Notes: generated by a model from the sequence alone, not told the origin. DNA of 64,000 nt from Phyllostachys edulis (GCA_036346405.1 CM070550.1:13178115-13242114), one strand, 5' to 3'. Counted from the first letter of the stretch, positions 46,696 to 58,391 are shown. Translations and numbers: made by a program.

Positions 46696-48012
46696 TGAGA
46701 CATTTTTTCATATCGCACTCAAACGTGCAACCCTAGTCGTTCCGAAGGCCCCGCCTCGATGACCCCTCCTCGGCGGAGATATTTTTTCACATCGCGCTCA
46801 TTCGTGCAAAGTCCTAGTCGTTCCGGAGGCCACGCCTCGTCGACTACGGAGTCTCCCACCTCGAGTGCTGTACCTCAGTGAGGAGACCTCGCACATTCGC
46901 GCTCAAAAGCGCAACCCGTCGCTCCGGAGGCCGCGCCTCGGCGACTAGGGAGTCTGCCGCCTTGTGTGTGTAGCCTCGGTGAGGAGACCTCCAACATTCC
47001 ATTGGGCCACACCTGGAACACGAAGAGCCCACGAAAGTACTGTCCTTAGTATTGTAAAACCCGGCTACACCTAGAAAAAAGAATCACCGTTTCCAACCGG
47101 AGTGGGCATGTACAAAAATAGCTGTAGCTTGTTGCATTTTTTCCTTCCCTTCAATGCAAGAGCAGCAAGAGGTCACAACAAAAGCGAAACCACCGTACAT
47201 GGCCTTCGGCCTCGGTGCAAGCCAGTACCATCCACAGACATGATTGTCTCGACGAAGACGGCGCGCAAAGCTAACCCTGGAGCGGCACGGTCCCAAGACC
47301 AAAACATACCAGGGGGACAGTGTCATCCTCGCCAACGCAACAAAGTGTTAGGGCTCCCCGGAGTCCTATCTAAAAAAGTATGGGGGATGGCGCGAGGCTT
47401 CGCTTCCCCCTCACAACAAAGCGTTAGGGCTCCCCGTAGTCCTATCTAAAAAAGTATGGTGGACAGCGCGAGGCTTCACTTCCCCCTCACAACAAAGTGT
47501 TCGCGCTCAAACACGCAGCCCTAGTCGTTCTGGAGGCCCCGCCTCGGCGACTAGGGAGTCTTTCGCCCCGAGGACCTCCCCTCGGCGGAGACATCTTTTC
47601 TCACATCGCGCTCAAACGCGTAGCCCTAGTCGTTCCGGAGGCCCCGCCTCGGCGACTAGGGAGTCTTCCGCCCCGAGGACCTCCCCTTGGCGGAGATATT
47701 TTTTCTCACAACACGCTCAAACGCGCAGCCCTAGTCGTTCCGGAGGCCCCGCCTCGGTGACTAGGGAGTCTTCCGCCCCGAGGACCTCCCCTCGGCGGAG
47801 ACATTTTTTCTCACATCGCGCACGCGCAGCCCTAGTCGTTCCGGAGGCCCCGCCTCGGCAACTAGGGAGCCTTCTGCCTCGAGGACCTGCCCTCGGCGGA
47901 GACATTTTCTCACTTCGCGCTTAAACGCGCAGCCCTAGTCGTTCCGGAGGCCCCGCCTCGGCGACTGAGGAGTCTTCCGCCTCGAGGCCCTCGCCTCGGC
48001 GGAGAGACGTTT
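46696..48012 (+). repeat. tandem array 2, period about 104 bp
   Basis: The unit contains CCCTAGTCGTTCCGGAGGCC, GGCGACTAGGGAGTCTTCC and CCTCGGCGGAGACATTTTTT. Five good copies lie at 47505-48010 and three diverged ones at 46696-47010. The stretch between (47010-47500) is unique apart from a short pair around 47345-47460. Confidence 0.9.
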
Positions 48013-48099
48013 CACATCACACTCTGGCATACGAGGACACCTCTCGAGTCAGGCACCAGCACTCCTAACCCTCCGGGCGTGAAAAACTAAAAAGTATAT

Positions 48100-49215
48100 A
48101 TTTACGGGGGGCGGCGTTCTCAGCTTCGCTCCCCCTCGCTAGCCTTGGGCTCCGCAAACGAGCCCAATCAAAAAAAGTTGGGGGACGGCATTCTCGGCTT
48201 CGCCTCCCCCTCGCTAGCTTTGGGCTCCTCAAACGAGCCCAATCAAGAAAAGTTAGGGGACAGCGTTCTCGGCTTTGCCTCCCCCTCGCTAGCCTTGGGC
48301 TCCGCAAACGAGTCCAATCAAAAAAAGTTGGGGGACGATGTTCTTGGCTTCGCCTCCCCCTCGCTAGCCTTGGGCTCCCCAAACGAGCCCAATCAAAAAG
48401 AAGTTGGGGACGGCGTTCTCGGCTTCGCCTCCCCCTCGCTAGCCTTGGGCTCCCCAAACAAGCCCAATCAAAAAGAAGTTGGGGGACGGCGTTCTCGACT
48501 TCGCCTCCCCCTCGCTAGCCTTGGGTCCCCAAACGAGCCCAATCAAAAATAGATGGGGATGGCATTCTCAGCTTCGCCTCCCCCTCGCTAGCCTTGGGCT
48601 CCCCAAATGAGCCCAATCAAAAAGAAGTTGGGGACGGCGTTCTCGACTTCACCTCCCCCTCGCTAGCCTTGGGCTCCCCAAACGAACCCAATCAAAAAGA
48701 AGTTGGGGGACGGCGTTCTCGGCTTCGCCTCCCCCTCGCTAGCCTTGGGCTCCCCAAACGAGCCCAATCAAAAAGATGTTGGGGGACGGCGTTCTCGGCT
48801 TCGCCTCCCACTCGCTAGCCTTGGGCTCCACAAACGAGCCCAATCAAAAAGAAGTTGGGGGGACGGCGTTCTCGGCTTCGCCTCCCCCTCGCTAGCTTTT
48901 GGCTCCACAAACGATCCCAATCAAGAAAAGTTGGGGGACGGCGTTCTCGGCTTTGCCTCCCCCTCGTTAACCTTGGGCTCTGCAAATGAGCCCAATCAAA
49001 AAAAAAGTTGGGGACGGCATTATCGGCTTCGCCTCCCCCCTCGCTAGCCTTGGGCTCCACAAACGAACCTAATCAAGAAAAGCTGGGGGACGGCGTTCTC
49101 GGCTTCACCTCCCCCCTCGCTAGCCTTGAGCTCCACAAACGAGCCCGATCAAAAAAAAGTTGGGGGATGGCATTATCGGCTTCGCCTCCCCCTCGCTACC
49201 TTTGGGCTCCTCAAG
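48100..49215 (+). repeat. tandem array 3, period about 75 bp, about 15 copies
   Basis: The unit contains GGCTTCGCCTCCCCCTCGCT and AGCCTTGGGCTCC. Many copies are 75 or 76 bp, so stretches stay open and encode a 25-residue repeat containing FASPSLALGS. The opposite strand is open too. Confidence 0.95.
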
Positions 49216-49466
49216 GAGCCCAAACGTGTTAATAATAGGCAATCGCCTCCTTAAGCAGACAAGCATCAACCCTTCATGCCACTCTAGTCGTGGGCACAAC
49301 CCACTGAGAGCGGCCGAAGGGGGGGGACGGTACCAGGCCCCCAGTAGGAGCATCGCGAATGGTCATACCAAAGCAACCAGATATAAGGACAGCGACGACT
49401 ACCACAACACGCCACCCGCCTCGATGGCCATGCCTTGGCATGGCGGCCCTGCGTCGACTTCGCCCC

Positions 49467-50270
49467 CACGGGCTCCGCCCGCCACGCTTCGCTGAAGGCT
49501 ATCGCCTCGGCATGGCGTATGCGTCGACTCCCCCGGGCTCGCCGCTGCTCACCGCCCGCCTGGAGGCTATCGCCTCGGCGTGGCGGCTCCACGTCGACTT
49601 CGTCCACACGAGCTCTACCGCTGCTCACCGCCCGCCTGGAGGCTATCGCCTCGACGTGGCGGCTCCGCGCCGACTTCACCCACATGGGCTCCGCCACTGC
49701 TCACCGCCCGCCTGGAGACTATGGCCTCGACATGGCGGCTCCACGTCGACTTCGTCCACACGGGCTCCGCCGCTGCTCACCACCTGCCTCGAGGCTATCG
49801 CCTCAGCATGGCGGCTCTGCGTCGACTTTGCCCCCACGGGCTCCGCCGCTGCTCACTGCCCGCTTGGAGGCTATCGCCTTGGCATGGCGGCTCTGCGTCA
49901 ACTTCGCCCCCACGGGCTCCGCCGCTGCTCACCACCCGCCTGGAGGATATCGCCTTGGTGTGGCGGCTCCGCATCGACTTCATCCACACAGGCTCCGCCG
50001 CTGCTCACCGCCCGCCTGGAGGCTATCGCCTCGGCGTGGCGGCCCCGCGTTGACTTCACCCACATGGGCTCCGCCGCTGCTCACCCGCCCACCTGGAGGC
50101 TATCGCCTCGGTGTGGCGGCTCCATGTCGACTTCGTCCCCATGGGCTCCGCCGCTGCTCACCACCTGCCTGGAGGCTATCGCCTCGGCATGGCGGCTCCG
50201 CACCGACTTCGCGCCCACGGGCTCTGCCGCTGCTCACTGCCCACATCAAGGTTGTCGCCTCGGTGAGGCG
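49467..50270 (+). repeat. tandem array 4, period 75 bp, about 10-11 copies
   Basis: The unit contains GGAGGCTATCGCCTCGGC, GTGGCGGCTCCGCGTCGACT and GGGCTCCGCCGCTGCTCACC. It is unrelated to array 3 despite the shared period. The 75-bp unit keeps frames open on both strands (up to about 350 codons), which is a repeat effect. Confidence 0.95.
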
Positions 50271-50500
50271 GCCTCGACACAGATCTTCCTCCGGCAACCC
50301 TTCGACGCTCCGCCACTAGCCGCCTCCGAAGCCCCCTTGGCGCTCCGCCTTGGCCGTCTCCGGAGCCCCTTCGCCGGTTCACCTACGTCTCCCGGGGTAT
50401 CCTGACTCCCAAGGGGCCGGGGGCGACAGGATTGCGTCCGCTCGCCCCTCGGGACTGCGGGACCTGCCCTCGCGACCTCGAACCATGCAGACGAGGGAGT

Positions 50501-50877
50501 TGTCGTAGCAGGGCACCGAGGGGTGCCCCGCACCCTAGGTTCATCAGGGATACCGGTGTGCCGTCAGGAATACCGTACATGTACAAACCTACTTTGTATC
50601 ATATAGTTAGGCCATTGTACCAAAATACCCTCTCTCTCTCTCTCTCTCTCTCTCTTAGCATTGTGAGGGAAAGAAGGTAAATGTCCCTTCTTGCCCTCCT
50701 ATAAATATAGCCTCAAGGGCAAGTACAAAGGGGGGCTCTCATTTTCCTCCATTCATACACACAATGTAACACATGAGCAATACATTCACACGTACAAGTC
50801 TTTGGCTCCTCTCCCTCCGGTCCATTCCCAAGACAAAGGGTACCATGTACCCACTGTCTAGTCTTTTTACTATGACA
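50501..50877 (+). repeat. 3' LTR of the nested element
   Basis: 377 bp. It is nearly identical to the 5' LTR except for the extra segment at about 50542-50578 and a shorter TC run at 50631-50655. Confidence 0.92.
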
Positions 50878-50882
50878 CTCGA

Positions 50883-53160
50883 GCTCCGCTACTTCGTCTG
50901 CACCTTTGGCTAATCTCGCGACGGAAGTAATTGCTACAGAGGAAACAATCACGGTAGGAATAGCTAAAGTATTCAAACCCAAAGCCCCTAAGATCAAGAT
51001 ACCCTTCTATTATGACAATCAAACCTTCGCAGTTTCTGCCTCTTGCGGCTTTATCAAGTGACTAGAAAAGGAGAACCGAAAGAGTTTCATGTCTTTTGTG
51101 AAGGAGACTACTGCACCAGCAGTTCCCGTAGTTTAGGGTAATGCTGCCCTTGAGGTGGTCGAGACTGATCTCGACCGTCCGGAGAGCCAAGGGGCTCGAG
51201 AAGCGATGGTACTTGACCAAGACCCACGACCAGACGTGGTCATGGATGTTCCTCAACTTGAGTCTCGACCAGATGTGGTTGAGAAAAAGTGAAAGAAACC
51301 TTCTTTAGGGAGGGTTATTTCCAAACTTAAGATCAAATCCGACACTCGGAGGTACGCAAAAAGAGACAAAAGTGTAAGGACAGCATTTATCTTTTGTTTT
51401 TTTATCACCTGATCGTGTTTTCCTTTTTATGTTCTCAGGTTGGCTCCTCTTATCATTAAGGACGTTCCTACCAAAGAACCCACTGCAGTTTCTTCGGTAG
51501 GGGAAGAAACAACAGTGGCGGTGGTCAAAGGGTCAACCTCCGTCCAAGCGATTATGGGTGCCATTTGTTCTTGACTTAGCTACGACTCTTTGGAGCGATC
51601 GTGAGTCGAAGCGGAGATGGTAGCGGCGGGGACATCTGGCCATAGGGGCGAAACATCCATTCGTCGCACTGGGAAGGAAGTCGCTGCAGATGATCCTCCC
51701 AGCCTCCAAGGTCAAGCTACTGATACTGCCACCCCCGAAGGAGAAGAAGCGTTTGAGCTCTTCGACCATTCCTTCGGGTTCTTTGTTCCAGCCACTGTCG
51801 TGGGCTCTCGCGCGTTTAGATCTCGTGATCGCGTTCCGCACCCCAAGTACATTCCCAACCGAGGGGACATTTTCAATGACGAGCATCTCAAAAGGGTATG
51901 GTGGAACCGAGCTGACGAGATTGATGAACTGAAGAACCCCACAGGGGTGGTGTCTTCGTTTGCTCTGACAGCCATGAATGTAAGCACCCAAAATTTGGTA
52001 TCTACATACATGTCTTTTCACGCTTCTTACTGTCTTTCTTTATGCAGAACATGTTGAAACAAATTGTCACTGTAGCTGAATACCACAGGCAACTTGTCCA
52101 ACTACGACAAGATAAAGCGCTACTCTGCGAGCAGGCAGAGAGGTGGTAGCCTCTTATGTTTCGACAACTTACACAGCACTTGCGGGGCTTTGTCGTAGAA
52201 GGTCTTACGACTAGGTACTGGTTGTGGTAGGACTTACGACCAGGGTATTGTCGTAGAAAGACTTAGGACGAGGAACTAGTCATAGAAGAACTTATGACCA
52301 GGTTCTTTGCTGACGTCAACCCTTTCCCTTTACAGGTTTAAGAGTGACGAGAAGACCTTAGCTGATTCTCTTGACTATGAAAGAGCCGAGACGAAGAAGC
52401 TAAAAGAGGAGATTGAAGACCTCCGGAAGAAGCTTCAGGAAGCAAACTCTGCGAACCAAAAGTTGCAGGGACGACTAGTCGGTAAGTGCTGAACTTAAGA
52501 TTGCCTTCGACCCTATTTTGTTTCTCTGAATTTCATTCCCTTTCAGACAAAGACCAAGAGGTCCAGACATGGGAGCAGCGTTACCTTAAGGACACTGCCG
52601 CCCATGCTGAAGAAATCAAGAAGTTAGATTCTCAACTCGTTGGTAAGCAAATCTTTACCAGTGATTGGTTGTGTTTTCCTTTCGAGGTCATTTTATTTGA
52701 CTGGTCTTATTCTTTTTTAGAACAAGTAGTACAAGTAAAATGACTCCGGGAGGCTTCGACTCGCAATCAGGAGGAAATGAAGGCTTTGAAGATTAATCTT
52801 CAATACAACGTTTCACTTCTGAACAATGTACTCGGTGGGCTTCAAGCTGAGGGGATTACTCCTCGTGACGACACGCTGTCTGCCCACTTGAGTGCTATTG
52901 GCGAACAAGTCAGAACTTTGCAAGAGTTGGTGACTACTCTGAGGGCTAACCAATTCGACTCGATAAAGGATGTGATTCAAGAGGGAATAAGATTTATCTT
53001 AGCAAAACTTAAATCCCATGATCCCAACGTTAGTCTGCAGCCTGTCATAAACGACTTCGCCTGCCCTGAACCAGAGGCAGAGCAATTAATAGTGACAATG
53101 CAACCGATCGCTGAGTTAGTCACGGAGGGTATGCAAATAAGATCCCCTTCGCCAGAGTAG
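50883..53160 (+). pseudogene. antisense gene of the Tat-like element, 3' part (coiled-coil region)
   Basis: This continues the gene broken at 43146. The Ser/Ala-rich text resumes after the nested element and leads to PKAPKIKIPFYYDNQTF, a WNRADEIDEL segment (about 51900), LKQIVTVAEYHRQLVQLRQD, then the heptad-rich segments DYERAETKKLKEEIEDLRKK and QEVQTWEQRYLKDTAAHAEE, and a C-terminal unit ending IRSPSPE at the stop 53160. Canonical GT-AG introns are visible: about 51982-52046, an intron ending at 52335, 52480-52546 and 52643-52720. Splicing in this direction means the gene is transcribed opposite to gag-pol. The coil suggests oligomerisation. The true role is unknown. Stops interrupt it near 51130 and 51290. 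Confidence 0.65.
52190..52312. repeat. palindromic GTCGTAGAAG...CTTACGAC units in an intron of the antisense gene
   Basis: Four imperfect units, related to those in the LTRs and at 42730-42895. Confidence 0.75.
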
Positions 53161-54290
53161 TCTGTACTGGAGTCCTGTAAAGACAAGTTTTTTGTTGATG
53201 TTGATATAAAATCCTTCCTTCTTCCTGAAAATCATCTTGTCGAGTAGTTATTAACTCATAAGATAATGAATGGAAAAAAGAGCAAGACTAAGAACTGAAG
53301 TCAAGTTAATAACTTTATCCTAGCCCCCGACTATTTGCTTGGTTTATTTAGATAAACCGAGTAAATAGTGTTAAATGGGTTTTCTGAAAAAGAGAGCGGT
53401 TTAGCTAACTTGTAGTTTTTCGATCACAATTATCTTGCCCTGGTCGAAAGAGTAGGAACGAGTCGACACTAGGAAGTTCTTCCAGCAAGGTGACCACGGT
53501 AGAGAGGAAAGGCTTTACTAGGTGATGTTACCATCTCCCACCAGATTAATCAAATCAAGAACGGTCAACTTGAGTTAGATAAATGTCCGAGTTCCTTAAA
53601 AAATTTGTCCAACTTATCTCAATGCACTCAAGATATTCGCTTACGTAGCAAGAGTTAGAAACAAAACGACGCTAGGAAGTTCCTTCTCGTGGGCAGGACC
53701 ACATGCAGAGAGGAAAGTCTTCGACTAGGTGTTGCAACTTTCTCCGACCAGTTAAAACAAACTGAGTTTATCGAGAGTAGTTGAGCAATTTTGGAAAGTG
53801 TACTCGGCTTAATTTATTTTTCAAAAAAAATATATATGAATAAATAAACTAAGGTACTAAGAGTTGGCTTGACATTATTTCGACCATGTTTTGAACCCAA
53901 GCTCTTTGTGTTGGTAGCAAAAAGGGAGGAACGAGTTGACTCTAGGAAGTTCCTTCTAGTGGGCGGGACCACGTGTAGAGATGAATGGCTTCGACTAGGT
54001 GATGTTACCATCCTTTCGACCAGTGTAAAGACAAACTGGGTACTGGTCGTAGGATGTCTTACGACCAGTGTATGATTGTGAAAAAAGCTCACGACTAGGA
54101 ACTGGTCGAGGGCGGACCTTCGACCAGGGTATGGTTAAAAGAATTGTCAAAGCGGTACTCAAAGTAAGACAATAAAGATAGAAAGAACCTGATGCTTATT
54201 GAGTGGTTGGTCGTTTACACGTAGAATTTGCAAAACTGGTCAATATTCCAAGAATTAGAGAGAACCTGGCCGTCTTCCATTGCTAGTCAT
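53161..54290. other. region between the antisense gene and pol
   Basis: No coding sequence was recognised. It holds three diverged repeats (see 53459-54030) and one palindromic GTCGTAGGA/CTTACGACC stretch at 54045-54120. It would form the 3' UTR of both convergent transcripts. Confidence 0.55.
53459..54030. repeat. three diverged copies of an approximately 95-bp unit
   Basis: CTAGGAAGTTC starts copies at 53469, 53672 and 53942. Each is followed by GTAGAGA/GCAGAGA, a CGACTAGGTG-like block and a CGACCAG-like block. Confidence 0.75.
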
Positions 54291-55511
54291 ACCGAACCTA
54301 GATGCATAACTTCGACCACTATGTAAGGACCTTTCCATTTAGAGGAAAGTTTGTTATGATTAGACTAGGATTGAATCTTCCTCAATATCAAGTCACCTAC
54401 AGCAAGGCTGTGAGGTTGGACCTTACGATTATAGTATTTGCGCAGGGCTTGTTGGTAGGCTACTGAACGGATTAAGGCCTGATTTCTCTTCTCTTCGAGT
54501 AGGTTAATGTCATCCGCTCGAAGTTGTTCTTGGGCTGAGTCATTGAAACTCTCGACCCTTGTAGACCTGATCTTTAGTTCTAGCAGAAGCATGGCTTTGG
54601 CACCAAAAACTAGGAAAAAAGGTGTTTCGCCTGTTGCCCGACTAGCGGTCGTGCGAACTGCTCATAATACTGAGGGTAATTCTTGTACCCCAAGCCCCCG
54701 AGCGCTTAACAAGCTGGTCGAAGACTCGGGTTTTAATTCCCTGTATTATTTGGCCATTCACTCGTTCGACTGCCCCATTGCTTTGGGGATGGGCGACAGA
54801 GGCGTAACAGAGCTTGGTACCCAACTCGTCGCAAAATTCCTGAAATTTTGCGCTCAAAAATTGTTTATCATTGTCTGTGATTATTCGACTAGGGACTCCA
54901 AATCGAGTAATCACACTTCTCATCATGAACTGTTTTGCAGCTTCCGTTGTTATCCCATTCATAGGTTTGGCTTTGATCTATTTTGTGAACGTATAAATAG
55001 CCACAAAAAGGAACTCGAAGCCCCCTGGAGCCCTTGGGAATGGTCCTAGGATATCGAGACCCATGGTCACAAAAGACCAAGATAGAGGAATTGTTTGTAA
55101 TGCCTAAGCCGGTTGGTGTATTTGCCTCCTATGAAACTAGCAATGTACACATTTCTTAACTAACTCTTTGGCATCGTAGAGGGCTGTCGGCCAGTAAAAT
55201 CTTTGTCAAAAGGCTTTTCCGACCAACGTTCTGTAGGAAGCATGAGTTCCACAGATACCCCCATGTATATCGTGAAGGAGGTTTAGTCCTTCTCTCTGCG
55301 GTATGCATCTCATGAGTACCCCTTGAGTGCCTCGTTTATTGAGGACTCCTTCAACTAAAGTATACATTTTGGCCTTTCGGGATAAATGATCTGCTTCGAG
55401 ATCATCATTGGGTACAGAACTCGTTTGAAGATACTTGTAGATGGGATCCCTCCAAGTTTCCTTGTATTCTAGAGAAGCTGTCTCAATAGGAGATGTCTCT
55501 GGTGTTTTCAC
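54291..55511 (-). pseudogene. integrase of the Tat-like element
   Basis: On the minus strand a zinc-finger region has HDIHGGICGTHASYRTL (two His) and KKCVHC (two Cys). The catalytic core has MGLDILGPFP (first Asp, about 55055), IITDNDKQF (second Asp, about 54888) and SNGAVERVNG (Glu, about 54775). A C-terminal part has YYNRKVQPHSLAVGDLILRK. Integrase inserts the cDNA into the genome. A stop lies after LVGKAF, another after CVHC, and frames shift within the core, so it is broken. It is the last pol domain, as usual for gypsy elements. Confidence 0.85.
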
Positions 55512-55610
55512 TAGAGACGGCTTCTAGAGTTGCTCCAAGAAGACTCCTTTTGGTACTTGTGATCGAGAAGAAGCTATCCGAGTAAGCTGGTCCGCGAGGA
55601 AATTATCCTT

Positions 55611-56255
55611 TCAAGGGATGAATTGTACCTCGAAACCGAAAAAATACTTTTCAAGCTTTCGAACCTCCGATAAGTACCGAGACATGGTCGGGTTAGAGCA
55701 CTGGTACTCTTTTCCAACCTGATTCACGACTAGTTGAGAGTCTCCCTCACGAGTAGTCATCGAATCATGAAGCTTCGCGGCTCGTATGCCGGCTAGTAAA
55801 CCTTCGTACTCTGCCACGTTGTTAGTGGCCTGAAAGTTTAACTGCATGGCATACTTTAAGGTCTCTCCGTTAGGAGATTCCAGAACCACCCCAGTCCTCG
55901 AGCCACTTAAAGTAAGTGACCCATCAAAGTACATCGTCCACTTATCGTGGGTATCGTACTGGGGATCCTGAACAGGTTCAGGATTTGTCCATTCGGCGAC
56001 AAAGTCTATCAAGATCTGGGATTTAATGGCCGTTCGGGACATGAAATGGAGGTCGAACCCCCCAAGTTCTACTAACCATTTAGACATACGTCCCGCTGCT
56101 TCCCTATTCTGGAGGATCACTCCCAAGGAAAACTTCGCATTTACACAATTATCTTGTGCGCCCAAAATAATGTCGTAATTTCTCGAAGACATGAGAAGAG
56201 CATAGAAGCTTTTGGACCTAAGGGTAACGCCCTTAGGTCCGCGGCAAAACTTCAC
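55611..56255 (-). pseudogene. RNase H tail plus archaeal-type second RNase H of the Tat-like element
   Basis: The minus-strand frame begins with the end of the gypsy RNase H and tether (LQNREAAGRMSKWLVELGGF, IDFVAEW). It then has WTMYFDGSLTLSGSRTG, the first acidic residue of the additional RNase H, followed by NNVAEYEGLLAGIRAAKL with its conserved Glu and GDSQLVVNQV with the next Asp. A second RNase H placed between the first and the integrase defines the Tat/Ogre/Retand group. The domain reads open across 214 codons, the best preserved part of this pol. Confidence 0.85.
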
Positions 56256-57354
56256 TTACGAGTACAAATCGGTCGCTGAACATTTTCACGCTTCTACGAC
56301 TAGTATCAAGGCCATCGCTGTGGCGTGGTAGCTAGATAAATTAAGAGCGTCTCTTTTGGTTTCGGGAAAACCAGAACAGGAGCACTCGTAAGATATCTCT
56401 TGACATCCTCAAAGGTAGTGTTTTCCTCTTCTAACCACTCGAAACCCTTGTGCTTCCTTAGAAGTTTGAAGAAAGGTAGTCCTTTTTCTCCCAGTCGTGC
56501 TATGAAACGACTTAAAGCCGCCATACACCCTGTGAGTTTTTGGACTTCTTTCTTCGTGGTTGAAGAGCGTATTTGAACAATGGTTTTTATCTTTTCGGGA
56601 TTTGCTTCGATCCCTCGTACAGAAACCAGGAATCCAAGCAACTTTCCCGAAGATACTCCAAACACACACTTCTCACGATTGAGTTTCAAGCGGTGTTTTA
56701 TGAGGTTGTCGAATGTCTCCTACACGTCCGAAACATGATCAAGTCGTTTGATGCTTTTTACGAATAGATCGTCAACATAAGCTTCCAAATTTCTGCCTAG
56801 CTAAGGTGAAAAAGTCAATTGCATCAAACGTTGAAAAGAAGCGCCATCATTTTTTAGACCAAATGGCATCTTGACATAGCAAAATATACCAAATGGAGTA
56901 ATAAACGTGGTCTTTTCTTCATCTTCTAGACACATATTAATCTAATGGTAGCCAGAATATGCATCTAGAAAACTTAATGTTTCGCAACCGGCAGTAGAGT
57001 CAACAACTGATCGATACGAGGTAAGCGAAAATCATCTTTTGGACAAGCTTTATTAAGATCAGTAAAGTCAACGCACATTCGCCACTTGCCGTTAGACTTT
57101 CTAACCATTATAGGGTTGACCAACCACTTTGGGTGGTTGACTTCTCTTATAAAGCCTGCTTAGAGTAGCTTGTCTAATTCTGACCTTATAGCATCTCGTC
57201 GATCAGGGATAAATCTCTGTAATTTTTTTACGGGTACTTTGTCGGGCCATAAAGTTAGCCTATGCTCAATCACTTCCCTAGGGACTCCGGGCATGTTGGA
57301 TGCTTTCCACGCGAAGACATCTGCGTTTGCTCGGAGGAAAGTGATGAGGGCTTC
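56256..57354 (-). pseudogene. reverse transcriptase and RNase H of the Tat-like element
   Basis: The polymerase motif YVDDL lies at 56765-56779 on the minus strand. Downstream are KLNREKCVFGVSSGKLLGFLVS and GIEANPEKIK, then LTGCMAALSRFIARLGEKGLPFFKLL and LYLATT, typical of gypsy reverse transcriptase and connection. Upstream text near 57100 reads as the conserved start of the domain in a broken frame. The enzyme copies element RNA into DNA. Stops and frame changes at about 56940, 56800 and 56700 disable it. Confidence 0.85.
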
Positions 57355-58170
57355 CTACTTGGGGTCGGAAGTATCCCCGATGCGAACATTCTTCGAAGGT
57401 TCCTCCTGATCTAGGGGAATCTCTTTGACTTGGTCATTCGGCTTGGGCACAGCTTTAGGCTTCGAGCTCTTGGTCGAAGGCTGCCCTTTCTCTTCCCGAG
57501 CTGGTATCTGACCCACCATCTCGAGGGATCGACGGTCACATGTGTGCATCATCTTCTTATCACAATGAATTGTGATTATTCCTTTGGGACCTAGCATCTT
57601 AAGACATTGATACCCATAATGAGTTGCCATTAAGAATTTTGCCAAAGCTGATCGTCCGAGTATGGAGTTATATGTCGTATCGAAATCGACCACATCAAAG
57701 GAGATCTTCTCCGTCCTGAAATTACTTAGTGTACCAAATGTTAAAGGAAGAGAAACTTGACCAATAGGTTTGGCCGAAGACCCCGGTATAATACCATGAA
57801 ATGAATATCTTACCGGTCTTACCTTGGTCCTGGGTACTTGCATCTCGTCCAGGGTATTTGTCAACAAAATGTTTAACGAGCGACCACCACCAATCAACAC
57901 TCGATTTACTCAACAATTGTTGGTGGTGGGTTCGACCACGATCGGATAACGACCTAGTCGAGTCGAAGGGATCGGGCAGTCAACCTTCTCTAAAGAGATG
58001 GTGACTTCCAACCACTTCGGTACTTTATTGACAAGAGGGGAGTCAATGGAGTTTACCTCGCGTTCGACTGCTTTAAGCTGTCGTCTTGACTCGTACACCA
58101 ATGATCCACCAAAAATGTGCTCGATGGTGTGCTCAGGATCTTGAAACGACATGTCCTCGTTGTCGTCCAA
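57355..58170 (-). pseudogene. aspartic protease region of the Tat-like element
   Basis: Preceding text: EHTIEHIFGGSLVYESRRQ and STRLGRYPIVVEPT. After an in-frame stop near 57910 comes LIGGGRSLNIL. In this family the equivalent segment is D-G-G-S or D-S-G-S, so the catalytic Asp has become Gly. Then SFDVVDFDTTYNSILGRSAL and ATHYGYQCLKM complete the domain. A Lys/Pro-rich linker leads to reverse transcriptase. The protease would mature Gag-Pol. Two independent lesions (stop and active-site change) show it is dead. Confidence 0.8.
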
Positions 58171-58391
58171 CTATGTACAACCACTAGCTTGTCCTACCTC
58201 TTCGAGGGCAGGAAGTGGTCCTTTGGCGTTGTAGTAGTCTTCGAGTTTTTATTGAAAAACTCGGCAATTGTGAAGGTCATGCCCTTCCTTTTTATGGAAA
58301 GGGCGCCACCTAGGCTTGTCGTTCTTCCGTTCGGAGCGCTTACCTTTGCCTCGATCGGGGTATTGTTTGGTAGTTCATGGCTTCTTATCGC

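Larger units (their letters stand above)
43147..50877 (+). mobile_element. nested non-coding LTR retrotransposon (LARD-like) with tandem arrays, 7.7 kb
   Basis: LTRs lie at 43147-43487 and 50501-50877 and start TGTCGTAGCAGGGC. The left ends CTACGACA and the right CTATGACA. The target duplication CTCGA is at 43142-43146 and 50878-50882. A primer-site-like TTGGTGCCGTCCGTGC follows the left LTR and a purine tract (AGACGAGGGAGT) precedes the right. No gag, protease, reverse transcriptase or integrase motif is seen. The interior is GC-rich, low-complexity DNA and four tandem arrays. The primer site resembles that of its Tat-like host, so that lineage may mobilise it (inference). Confidence 0.92.

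Noticed and set aside
45393..49215. Regular repeats that could suggest a CRISPR-like array
   Set aside because: The units are contiguous tandem repeats without unique spacers, in plant retrotransposon DNA.
49359..50405. Overlapping plus-strand frames of about 350 and 290 codons
   Set aside because: They are produced by a 75-bp tandem unit that keeps several frames open at once. No non-repeat domain is present.
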